57,177 nucleotides of DNA from an uncultured Lachnospiraceae bacterium (GTDB taxonomy: Bacteria; Bacillota; Clostridia; Lachnospirales; Lachnospiraceae): positions 1-57,177 of the forward strand of contig CAMWCA010000018.1 in assembly GCA_947172705.1 (NCBI GenBank), given 5' to 3'. Positions within the stretch are counted from its first letter, which is position 1, and each line of letters starts with the position of its first letter. The translations under genes were made by a program, and so were the position numbers. This document shows positions 8,343 through 14,388 of this stretch, in pieces. The notes under the pieces are model-generated. The model had not been told where the DNA came from. It ran no database searches and worked only from the letters and a program-made list of their open reading frames with translations.

Positions 8343-8425
8343 GCCGGCGTGTCGGAATGGCAGACGAGGCAGACTCAAAATCTGTTGTGGGCAACCACGT
8401 ATGGGTTCAAGTCCCATCGCCGGCA
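8343..8425 (+). tRNA. tRNA-Leu (anticodon CAA)
   Basis: An 83-base class-II tRNA. Acceptor arms GCCGGCG (8343-8349) and CGCCGGC (8418-8424) pair fully, with discriminator A at 8425. The anticodon loop CTCAAAA (8374-8380) gives anticodon CAA (8376-8378). There is a long variable arm (TGTGGGCAACCACG region), and the T arm (ATGGG TTCAAGT CCCAT, 8401-8417) is perfect. CCA is not encoded. A TATAAT at 8314-8319 lies ~29 bases upstream, without a clear -35. Confidence 0.96.
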
Positions 8426-8454
8426 GCAGGATATTTTCCAAGCATCTCATCACA

Positions 8455-8506
8455 AACAGGGTGTAAAGTCTAGTGAAATGATTCAGGCTTTGCACCCTGT
8501 TAATTT
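8455..8506 (+). terminator. Long hairpin after the tRNA, likely terminator
   Basis: A 16-bp stem (8455-8470 with 8486-8501, two G-U pairs) around a 15-base loop, followed by a modest T-rich run (TTAATTTG). It sits 30 bases behind tRNA-Leu and probably ends its transcript. The weak U tract keeps confidence moderate. Confidence 0.6.
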
Positions 8507-8608
8507 GTAAAATAGTGTAAAAAAAAGAAGATTATTTGTATGAATGCATAAAAAATAAGCAATAAAGTCACAAATGCCAACGATTTTGTGAAATAAAATA
8601 TAAAATGC

Positions 8609-8637
8609 TTGACAATTATTGGGCAAATTGCTAATAT
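8609..8637 (+). promoter_or_regulatory. Promoter of the amino-sugar PTS operon
   Basis: TTGACA (8609-8614), 17-base spacer, TAATAT (8632-8637). Transcription would start near 8644, only ~15 bases before the RAT element, so that element lies at the very 5' end of the mRNA as is usual for LicT/BglG systems. Confidence 0.8.
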
Positions 8638-8658
8638 GTATACATAAAGGAAATATAT

Positions 8659-8686
8659 GGGGTGTTACTGTTCGGCAGGCAAAACC
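8659..8686 (+). promoter_or_regulatory. RAT antiterminator RNA (LicT/SacY/GlcT-type target)
   Basis: The sequence GGTGTTACTG (8661-8670), TTCGGCAGGC (8671-8680), AAAACC (8681-8686) closely matches the ribonucleic antiterminator consensus of the BglG/SacY family (GGATTGTTACTG...GCAGGCAAAACC). Its 3' bases are the 5' arm of the following terminator, so folding of one excludes the other. The PRD antiterminator encoded at 8794 would bind and stabilise it when sugar is present. Confidence 0.88.
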
Positions 8687-8747
8687 AAATTTTGTAAATT
8701 AATCACATTAAGTAGATTGTTTTATAAGATTTGGTTTTTTTGTTTTT
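8681..8747 (+). terminator. Regulated leader terminator overlapping the RAT
   Basis: An 18-bp stem with two G-U wobbles (8681-8698 with 8721-8738), 22-base loop, then T-rich TTTTGTTTTT. It ends transcription in the leader before the antiterminator gene unless the RAT hairpin forms. Confidence 0.88.
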
Positions 8748-8793
8748 AAAATACCTTAAGAAAAAATGAACAGAGGCTATACGCAGAGAAGTT

Positions 8794-9633
8794 ATGGAAA
8801 TCACGAAGATAATCAATAATAATGTAGTGTCATGCATTGACCCAAACGGCAGGGAACTTGTGGTTATGGGAAAGGGCATAGGATTCGGGAAAAAGACAGG
8901 ACAGACAATTGATGAAAATTCAGCAGAAAAGATTTTCAGGATGGACAATCAGGACAGCCTGGAAAAATTTAAGGAGTTACTTTCCAATATTCCTTTAGAG
9001 TATATCCAACTTTCCAATGACATCATTTCCTATGCAAAAACTTCTGTTGGAATCAGACTAAATCAAAATGTATACCTTACGTTGATAGATCATATTCACT
9101 TTGTAATTGAAAGGTTTAAAGAGCAAAGACATTTTGAAAATGCGTTGTTTGAGGAGATCAGGCTTTTTTACTCCAAGGAGTATCTGGTTGGCAAATATGC
9201 CCTTGGATTAATAGAAGAAAAAACAGGTTTGCGGATGCCGGATGATGAGGCGGCTTCCATAGCGTTACATTTGGTGAATGCGGAATATGACGCCAGAATC
9301 AGCGATACCTTTCATATGACGGTGATGATTCGTGAAATGATGGAACTGATTGAAGAAAAATTTCCTCAGTTTGAGGAAAAATCCATGCACAAAGATTGGC
9401 TGGTCAGCAATTTAAAATATATGGCGCATCGATTGATGAATTTTCCTTCTATTGAAGGTCCTGATGAAGAAGAATATCAAAATACGATTCAAAGAGTCTG
9501 TAAAGAAGAATGCGCTTTGGTTGACAGTTTAAATGAGTTTTTAGTAGAAAAATATAAGTGTTCCATGACAACAGAGGAGAAAATGTACCTTGCTATAAGC
9601 ATCAAACGGACGAGGGACACTTACAGCTTTTAA
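8794..9633 (+). CDS. BglG/LicT-family PRD transcriptional antiterminator
   Basis: A 279-residue RNA-binding antiterminator. Residues 1-~55 form the CAT RNA-binding domain (ITKIINNNVVSC...GKGIGFGKK...). PRD1 (~65-170) carries His100 and His159, the usual phosphorylation sites. PRD2 (~172-275) keeps His212, but the second expected histidine (consensus YLTLHIxR) is a serine here (MYLAISIKR). In known systems EII-mediated PRD phosphorylation inhibits the protein and HPr phosphorylation activates it. It lies first in the operon behind its own RAT/terminator, so it should control itself, EIIA, EIICB and possibly nagB-nagA. The closest functional analogues are LicT, SacY and GlcT; the inducing sugar is inferred from the neighbours. 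Confidence 0.93.
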   Translation: MEITKIINNNVVSCIDPNGRELVVMGKGIGFGKKTGQTIDENSAEKIFRMDNQDSLEKFKELLSNIPLEYIQLSNDIISYAKTSVGIRLNQNVYLTLIDHIHFVIERFKEQRHFENALFEEIRLFYSKEYLVGKYALGLIEEKTGLRMPDDEAASIALHLVNAEYDARISDTFHMTVMIREMMELIEEKFPQFEEKSMHKDWLVSNLKYMAHRLMNFPSIEGPDEEEYQNTIQRVCKEECALVDSLNEFLVEKYKCSMTTEEKMYLAISIKRTRDTYSF

Positions 9634-9703
9634 AAGAGGCGAAAGTAAAAGCCCTGTATGGCACTGAATACAGGCACAAAAAATAAAGATGGGAGATAAC
9701 GGG

Positions 9704-10189
9704 ATGGGTTTATTTGATTTTATGAAAGGCAAAAAGGGAATGGAGATCGGCGCGCCGGTTAAGGGAGAGTGTATTCCCATTGGTAAGGTGGCAGATCCCA
9801 CTTTTGCAGAGGAAATTTTAGGCAAGGGAATGGCGATTCTCCCTGCAGAGGGTAAGATTTATGCACCGGCTGACGGCGTGGTCACCACCGTTTTCCCTAC
9901 AGGGCATGCGGTAGGAATGACAACTTCCGAGGGAGTAGAGATTCTGATCCATGTAGGATTGGATACGGTACAGTTGAAAGGACAGTTTTTTACCATTGTT
10001 GCAGAAGCAGATCAGAAGGTTAAAAAAGGAGATCTTCTTCTGGAAGCAGACCTGGAGCAGATCAGCAGCGCAGGGTATGATACGGTGACGCCTGTGATCA
10101 TCTGCAACAGCACTGATTTTTCTGAAATACAATGTAAAGGTGAAGGTGTCGTTGCAGTAGGAGACGAAGTGATCACCTGTATAAAATAA
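9704..10189 (+). CDS. PTS glucose-type EIIA component
   Basis: A 161-residue EIIA-Glc-fold protein. His83 in the EILIHVGLDT motif accepts phosphate from HPr, and His68 (PTGHAVG) is its conserved partner. It would pass the phosphate to the Cys of the EIIB domain encoded next. The ATG at 9704 is chosen because GGGAG (9690-9694) is well placed; an ATG at 9689 would read through that RBS. It follows the antiterminator by 70 bases and precedes EIICB by 171 bases, the latter gap holding two hairpins. Confidence 0.92.
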   Translation: MGLFDFMKGKKGMEIGAPVKGECIPIGKVADPTFAEEILGKGMAILPAEGKIYAPADGVVTTVFPTGHAVGMTTSEGVEILIHVGLDTVQLKGQFFTIVAEADQKVKKGDLLLEADLEQISSAGYDTVTPVIICNSTDFSEIQCKGEGVVAVGDEVITCIK

Positions 10190-10314
10190 AAAGAAAATGA
10201 AGTTACGCTGTATATGCAAAAGGTTAATTTAGGTAGATAGACCGGATGAAAGAACCACCATTTAAAGGAGTGTGGACTTTCGGAAGGCAATCTATAGAAG
10301 CAAAAAACAATAAT

Positions 10315-10337
10315 CATTTCGTGGCTAGGGCGAAATG
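10315..10337 (+). other. Intercistronic hairpin before EIICB
   Basis: Perfect 7-bp stem CATTTCG (10315-10321) / CGAAATG (10331-10337) with a 9-base loop, ending ~12 bases before the purine-rich RBS (AAGGGGG) of the permease gene. A second, imperfect hairpin lies at ~10249-10282 (GAAAG...CCAC / GTGG...CTTTC). Neither has a U tract. They may serve mRNA processing or stability between EIIA and the membrane gene. Confidence 0.45.
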
Positions 10338-10360
10338 GAAAGACAAGGGGGTAAATTTTT

Positions 10361-11830
10361 ATGATGAAATATTTACAAAAACTTGGTAAATCACTGATGC
10401 TTCCGGTGGCGTGTTTACCTATATGCGGTATCCTGATGGGAATCGGATACGCACTCTGTCCGGCAACCATGCAGGGCGGTGAAATGAGCGGCTTTTTGAA
10501 TCTTCTGGGATTCTTCCTTGTTAAAGCAGGGGGCGCGCTGATTGATAATATGGCACTGCTTTTTGTTATTGGTGTTGGTGTTGGTATGGCAGATGATCAT
10601 GATGGTACAGCAGGACTTGCAGCATTTGCATCCTGGCTGATGATCACAAACCTGCTTGCTACAGGTACTGTTTCTACATTGATGCCTTCCATTCTGGAAA
10701 GCACATCCAAGACACTTGCTTTTGATAAGATTGCAAATCCCTTTATCGGTATTCTTGCAGGTATTATCGGAGCATCCTGCTATAACAAGTTTAAATCAAC
10801 CAAATTACCGGATTGGCTGTCATTCTTCAGTGGCAAGCGTTGCGTAGCAATTATTTCCGGTGTTGTTTCTATCGTTGTTGCAGCAGTCTTACTGTTTGTA
10901 TGGCCTATCGTATTTGGCGCTCTGATTGCAGTAGGTCAGGGAATCGTTGGACTTGGTCCTGTTGGTGCAGGTATCTATGCATTCCTGAACAGATTGTTGA
11001 TTCCTACAGGTTTACATCATGCATTGAATAACGTATTCTGGTTTGATACCATTGGTCTTGGCGATCTGTCTCACTTCTGGGCAGGCGAAACAAGCGCTGA
11101 CGTTTCCTGGAGTCTTGGTATGTATATGTCAGGCTTCTTCCCTTGTATGATGTTTGGTATTCCTGGTGCAGCTCTCGCTATGATTCAGACTGCAAAGGAT
11201 AACAAGAAGAAAGTTGCAATTGGTCTGGTAGCTTCCGCAGCAGTTTGTGCATTTGTCTGTGGTGTTACAGAGCCTTTCGAATTTGGTTTTATGTTCCTGG
11301 CACCTGCATTGTATTTGATTTATGCATTATTATATGGTATCTTTACAGTAGTTACCGTAATTCTCGGATTCAGGGCAGGCTTCAGCTTCTCAGCCGGAGC
11401 AACCGACCTTATTTTCTCAGCTTCATTACCTGCAGCAGAGAAGACATGGCTGATTATTCCTCTTGGACTTGCAGCATTTGTAGTATTCTATCTGGTATTC
11501 CGCTTTGCAATTGTGAAGTTTGATCTGAAGACACCTGGTAGAGAAGACGACGATCTGGAAGCAGAGAAGAAGGTTGTTCTTTCCAACGATAACTTTACAG
11601 AGGTTGCTAAGATCATTCTGGAAGGTCTTGGAGGAAAAGGAAACGTTAAGTCTCTTGATAACTGTATTACAAGACTTCGTCTGGAAATCAACGATTACAC
11701 TCAGATCGATGAAAAGAAAATCAAGTCAGCTGGTGTTGCCGGCGTTATGAGACCCAGCAAGAACGCGGTTCAGGTAATTGTGGGCACCAAGGTACAATTC
11801 GTTGCTGACGAAATGAAGAAGATGTTGTAA
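10361..11830 (+). CDS. nagE: PTS EIICB, N-acetylglucosamine/glucose-specific
   Basis: A 489-residue membrane permease. Residues ~1-385 form the EIIC transport domain with about ten hydrophobic segments and conserved motifs of the glucose/GlcNAc group (PTGLHHALNNVFWFD, GVTEPFEFGFMFLAP). Residues ~410-489 form EIIB, with phospho-Cys435 in LDNCITRLRL. It imports and phosphorylates its sugar using the separate EIIA encoded upstream. GlcNAc is the most likely substrate because nagB and nagA follow directly, but glucose-type transporters share these motifs. Codon use is smoother and more highly biased than in neighbours, consistent with high expression. ATG 10361 and ATG 10364 are both possible. 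Confidence 0.88.
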   Translation: MMKYLQKLGKSLMLPVACLPICGILMGIGYALCPATMQGGEMSGFLNLLGFFLVKAGGALIDNMALLFVIGVGVGMADDHDGTAGLAAFASWLMITNLLATGTVSTLMPSILESTSKTLAFDKIANPFIGILAGIIGASCYNKFKSTKLPDWLSFFSGKRCVAIISGVVSIVVAAVLLFVWPIVFGALIAVGQGIVGLGPVGAGIYAFLNRLLIPTGLHHALNNVFWFDTIGLGDLSHFWAGETSADVSWSLGMYMSGFFPCMMFGIPGAALAMIQTAKDNKKKVAIGLVASAAVCAFVCGVTEPFEFGFMFLAPALYLIYALLYGIFTVVTVILGFRAGFSFSAGATDLIFSASLPAAEKTWLIIPLGLAAFVVFYLVFRFAIVKFDLKTPGREDDDLEAEKKVVLSNDNFTEVAKIILEGLGGKGNVKSLDNCITRLRLEINDYTQIDEKKIKSAGVAGVMRPSKNAVQVIVGTKVQFVADEMKKML

Positions 11831-11873
11831 GGTATTATGAAGCTATAAACATGTAATACCGAAATCCTAGCAT

Positions 11874-11906
11874 GTCGGAGGTCCTTTCCGGGACCTCCGG
11901 TATTTT
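11874..11906 (+). terminator. Terminator-like hairpin between EIICB and nagB
   Basis: 9-bp stem CGGAGGTCC (11876-11884) / GGACCTCCG (11891-11899) with outer flanks AATACC/GGTATT that could extend it, then a short T run (TATTTTCG). It may partly terminate so that nagB-nagA are expressed less than the PTS genes. Confidence 0.6.
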
Positions 11907-11993
11907 CGTTACGTAAAGCGTGGCGGTGTTCGTTGGCAATTAGAACAGCGCGGAATGCGCAATGTTCATTGCAATAAGAAAGGAGTACAGAAA

Positions 11994-12722
11994 ATGAAAA
12001 TCGTAAAAGCAAAAGATTACAAGGACATGAGCAGAAAGGCGGCAAATATTATTTCCGCCCAGGTAATCATGAAACCCAACTGTGTGCTGGGACTTGCTAC
12101 CGGCTCTACACCCATCGGAACCTATGATCAGCTGGTGGAATGGTATAACAAAGGAGATCTGGATTTTAGCCAGATAACAACGGTCAACCTGGATGAGTAC
12201 AAGGGGCTTACCAGAGAGAACGATCAGAGTTACTATTATTTTATGAACGATAAGCTGTTTTCCAGAGTGAATGTAAACAAGGAAAGGACTTTCCTGCCGG
12301 ATGGCATGGAACCGGACAGCGAAAAGGCATGTAAGGCTTACAACGAAATCATTGCATCCGTGGGCGGTATTGATTTACAGCTTTTGGGGCTTGGACATAA
12401 TGGGCATATCGGATTTAATGAGCCCAGCGATACCTTTGAAGCAGAGACTCATTGTGTGGATCTGACAGAATCTACCATAAAGGCAAACCAGAGATTTTTT
12501 GCATCTATTGATGAGGTGCCCAAGCAGGCGTATACCATGGGAATTAAGACAATTATGCAGGCAAATAAGGTGTTGGTGGTAGTAAGCGGTGAGGATAAGG
12601 CAAAGATCGTGAAGGAAGCTTTCTTTGGTCCTATCACACCTAAGGTACAGGCTTCTGTTTTGCAGCTTCATAAGGATGTTATTGTAGTTGCAGATGAAGC
12701 GGCATTGTCTCTTGTAGAATAA
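11994..12722 (+). CDS. nagB: Glucosamine-6-phosphate deaminase
   Basis: A 242-residue enzyme converting glucosamine-6-phosphate to fructose-6-phosphate and ammonia. Family motifs seen are LATGSTPIGTY (phosphate loop), TVNLDEYKGL with the catalytic Asp, and GLGHNGHIGFNEP with the catalytic His. The start is ATG 11994 with AGGAG at 11981-11985; an upstream in-frame ATG at 11955 lacks an RBS. The length is typical for the short Gram-positive NagB. It precedes nagA by 19 bases and completes the pathway started by the PTS permease. Confidence 0.96.
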   Translation: MKIVKAKDYKDMSRKAANIISAQVIMKPNCVLGLATGSTPIGTYDQLVEWYNKGDLDFSQITTVNLDEYKGLTRENDQSYYYFMNDKLFSRVNVNKERTFLPDGMEPDSEKACKAYNEIIASVGGIDLQLLGLGHNGHIGFNEPSDTFEAETHCVDLTESTIKANQRFFASIDEVPKQAYTMGIKTIMQANKVLVVVSGEDKAKIVKEAFFGPITPKVQASVLQLHKDVIVVADEAALSLVE

Positions 12723-12741
12723 AAGGAAGAAGGTTGCTCTT

Positions 12742-13878
12742 ATGATTATTAAAAATGCCAGTGTATATACAGAAGATGGTCGTTTTATAAAAAAGGATAT
12801 TTACATTGAAGATGACTGCTTTGTGGACTGCGAGGAGAAAGTAAGGGATAAAAAAGAGATAGACGGGGAAGGGTGCTACGCCATACCGGGACTCACGGAC
12901 ATCCATTTCCACGGATGCGTGGGACATGATTTCTGCGACGGTACCCGGGAGGCAATCGATGCTATGGCGGCGTATGAGGCTTCCGTAGGGGTTACCAATA
13001 TTGTGCCGGCAACCATGACGCTGGGGGAGGATACGCTGCTCCAGGTCTGCCAGACGGCGAAAGCGTACGCGGAAGAAGGACTGAAAGAGAAAAGGGCAAG
13101 GCTTTGCGGAATCAATATGGAAGGACCTTTTGTGGCGCCCAGCAAAAAGGGGGCTCAGAATGCAGACTATATCAGGAAAGCGGATGTGGAAATGTTCGAC
13201 AGATTAAACGCCGCGTCCGGTCATATGGTAAAGCTGATCGCCATTGCGCCGGAAGAAGAGGGAGCCATGGAGTTTATTGAGGAGAGGCATGACCAGGTGG
13301 TAATGTCTCTTGCCCACACGGCAACGGATTATGATACGGCGATTCGTGCCTTTGAAAAAGGAGCCAGCCATGTGACCCATCTCTATAACGCAATGAATCC
13401 CTATACCCATAGAGCGCCGGGGCTTATCGGGGCGGCTGCGGATACCAATAAAGTAGAAGTAGAGCTGATCTGTGACGGGGTGCATATTCATCCGGCTGCG
13501 GTAAGAACCACCTTTAAGATTTTTGGGGACGACCGGATTATATTGATCAGCGACAGCATGATGGCGACAGGTCTTGAGGACGGAGACTATAGCCTGGGTG
13601 GTCAGGCAGTTAAGGTGGTTGGAAATCTTGCCACTCTGGAAGACGGCACAATTGCAGGATCTGCAACGAATCTGATGGACTGTCTGCGGACTGCGGTATT
13701 GAAAATGGGTATTCCATTGGAGTCTGCGGTAAAATGTGCGGCGGTGAATTCGGCAAAGAGCGTGGGTATCTACCATCAGTATGGCAGTATTACCCCTATG
13801 AAAAAAGCAAATGTGGTACTGCTGAAGAAAGAAGACCTGGCGTTAAAACAGGTTATTTTAGAAGGACAGTTGTTATAA
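12742..13878 (+). CDS. nagA: N-acetylglucosamine-6-phosphate deacetylase
   Basis: A 378-residue amidohydrolase that removes acetate from GlcNAc-6-phosphate to feed NagB. Visible motifs are DIHFHGCVGHDF (metal-binding His pair), NMEGPF with the metal-binding Glu, LAHTATD and THLYNAM (metal/substrate His residues), and ISDSMMATG with the catalytic Asp. The N- and C-terminal strands form the small beta-sandwich usual for this family. It is the last gene of the amino-sugar block and is followed by a strong hairpin. The order nagB-nagA is the reverse of some Gram-positives. Confidence 0.96.
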   Translation: MIIKNASVYTEDGRFIKKDIYIEDDCFVDCEEKVRDKKEIDGEGCYAIPGLTDIHFHGCVGHDFCDGTREAIDAMAAYEASVGVTNIVPATMTLGEDTLLQVCQTAKAYAEEGLKEKRARLCGINMEGPFVAPSKKGAQNADYIRKADVEMFDRLNAASGHMVKLIAIAPEEEGAMEFIEERHDQVVMSLAHTATDYDTAIRAFEKGASHVTHLYNAMNPYTHRAPGLIGAAADTNKVEVELICDGVHIHPAAVRTTFKIFGDDRIILISDSMMATGLEDGDYSLGGQAVKVVGNLATLEDGTIAGSATNLMDCLRTAVLKMGIPLESAVKCAAVNSAKSVGIYHQYGSITPMKKANVVLLKKEDLALKQVILEGQLL

Positions 13879-13897
13879 GATTGTTGAGAAGGAACTT

Positions 13898-13940
13898 ACA
13901 GGAGGAATGCAGTAAAATGCTGTATTCCTCCTGTATTTAC
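13898..13940 (+). terminator. Terminator after nagA
   Basis: 15-bp stem with one G-U pair (13898-13912 with 13920-13934), 7-base loop, followed by ATTTACTTT. It closes the amino-sugar operon. Confidence 0.75.
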
Positions 13941-13941
13941 T

Positions 13942-13970
13942 TTGCGTTCATTTTAGTGTATATTTATTAA
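13942..13970 (+). promoter_or_regulatory. Possible promoter for the zinc-finger protein and polA
   Basis: TTGCGT (13942-13947), 17-base spacer, TATTAA (13965-13970), directly behind the nagA terminator and ~38 bases before the next gene. It is a moderate consensus match. Confidence 0.5.
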
Positions 13971-14007
13971 GGAAAGATGGAGTAGGGCATTGCAGTGAGG
14001 AACTGTC

Positions 14008-14334
14008 ATGACATGTAAAGAAGTGGAAAAAATGATTCCATTATTTTTGGAAGATGATCTGGATATAGATGATCTGAGAAACTTTATGGAACATATGGAT
14101 AAATGTGAAGAGTGCAGGGAAGAGCTTACCATTCAGTTCCTGGTGCTGGAAGGAATGGCGAGACTGGAGGACGGCAATGTGTTTGACCTTCAAAACGAAT
14201 TGAAATTTCGCATGGAGGATGCAGGACATGCCCTGAAGCGAAGGGAAACCATGCGGTGGACCCTGTATGCTGTCCAGGGACTGACGGTGGTGGCTGCCAT
14301 TACGCTGATTGCGCTGGTTGTGGTTCTTTTCTAG
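14008..14334 (+). CDS. Zinc-finger (anti-sigma-like) single-pass membrane protein
   Basis: A 108-residue protein. The N-terminus carries a zf-HC2/ZAS-like motif: Cys3 at the start and HMDKCEEC (~31-38), which fits HX3CX2C, the zinc site of anti-sigma factors such as RsrA and RsgI-type proteins. One C-terminal membrane helix follows (~86-107, LYAVQGLTVVAAITLIALVVVLF). Known relatives hold an ECF sigma factor at the membrane, but no sigma gene is adjacent. polA begins 54 bases later and may share the transcript. It could regulate a distant sigma factor or be a small membrane scaffold. Confidence 0.75.
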   Translation: MTCKEVEKMIPLFLEDDLDIDDLRNFMEHMDKCEECREELTIQFLVLEGMARLEDGNVFDLQNELKFRMEDAGHALKRRETMRWTLYAVQGLTVVAAITLIALVVVLF

Positions 14335-14388
14335 AAGAAGGAAGAGGCTGGCGGTGTGGGTGAAAACAGTGCAGAAATGAGGAATAAT

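Noticed and set aside
7356..8495. Minus-strand open frame of 379 codons opposite lysA and the tRNA
   Set aside because: It runs through a tRNA gene and opposite a well-supported enzyme, and its translation is rich in His, Cys and Arg without any motif. It is a shadow frame.
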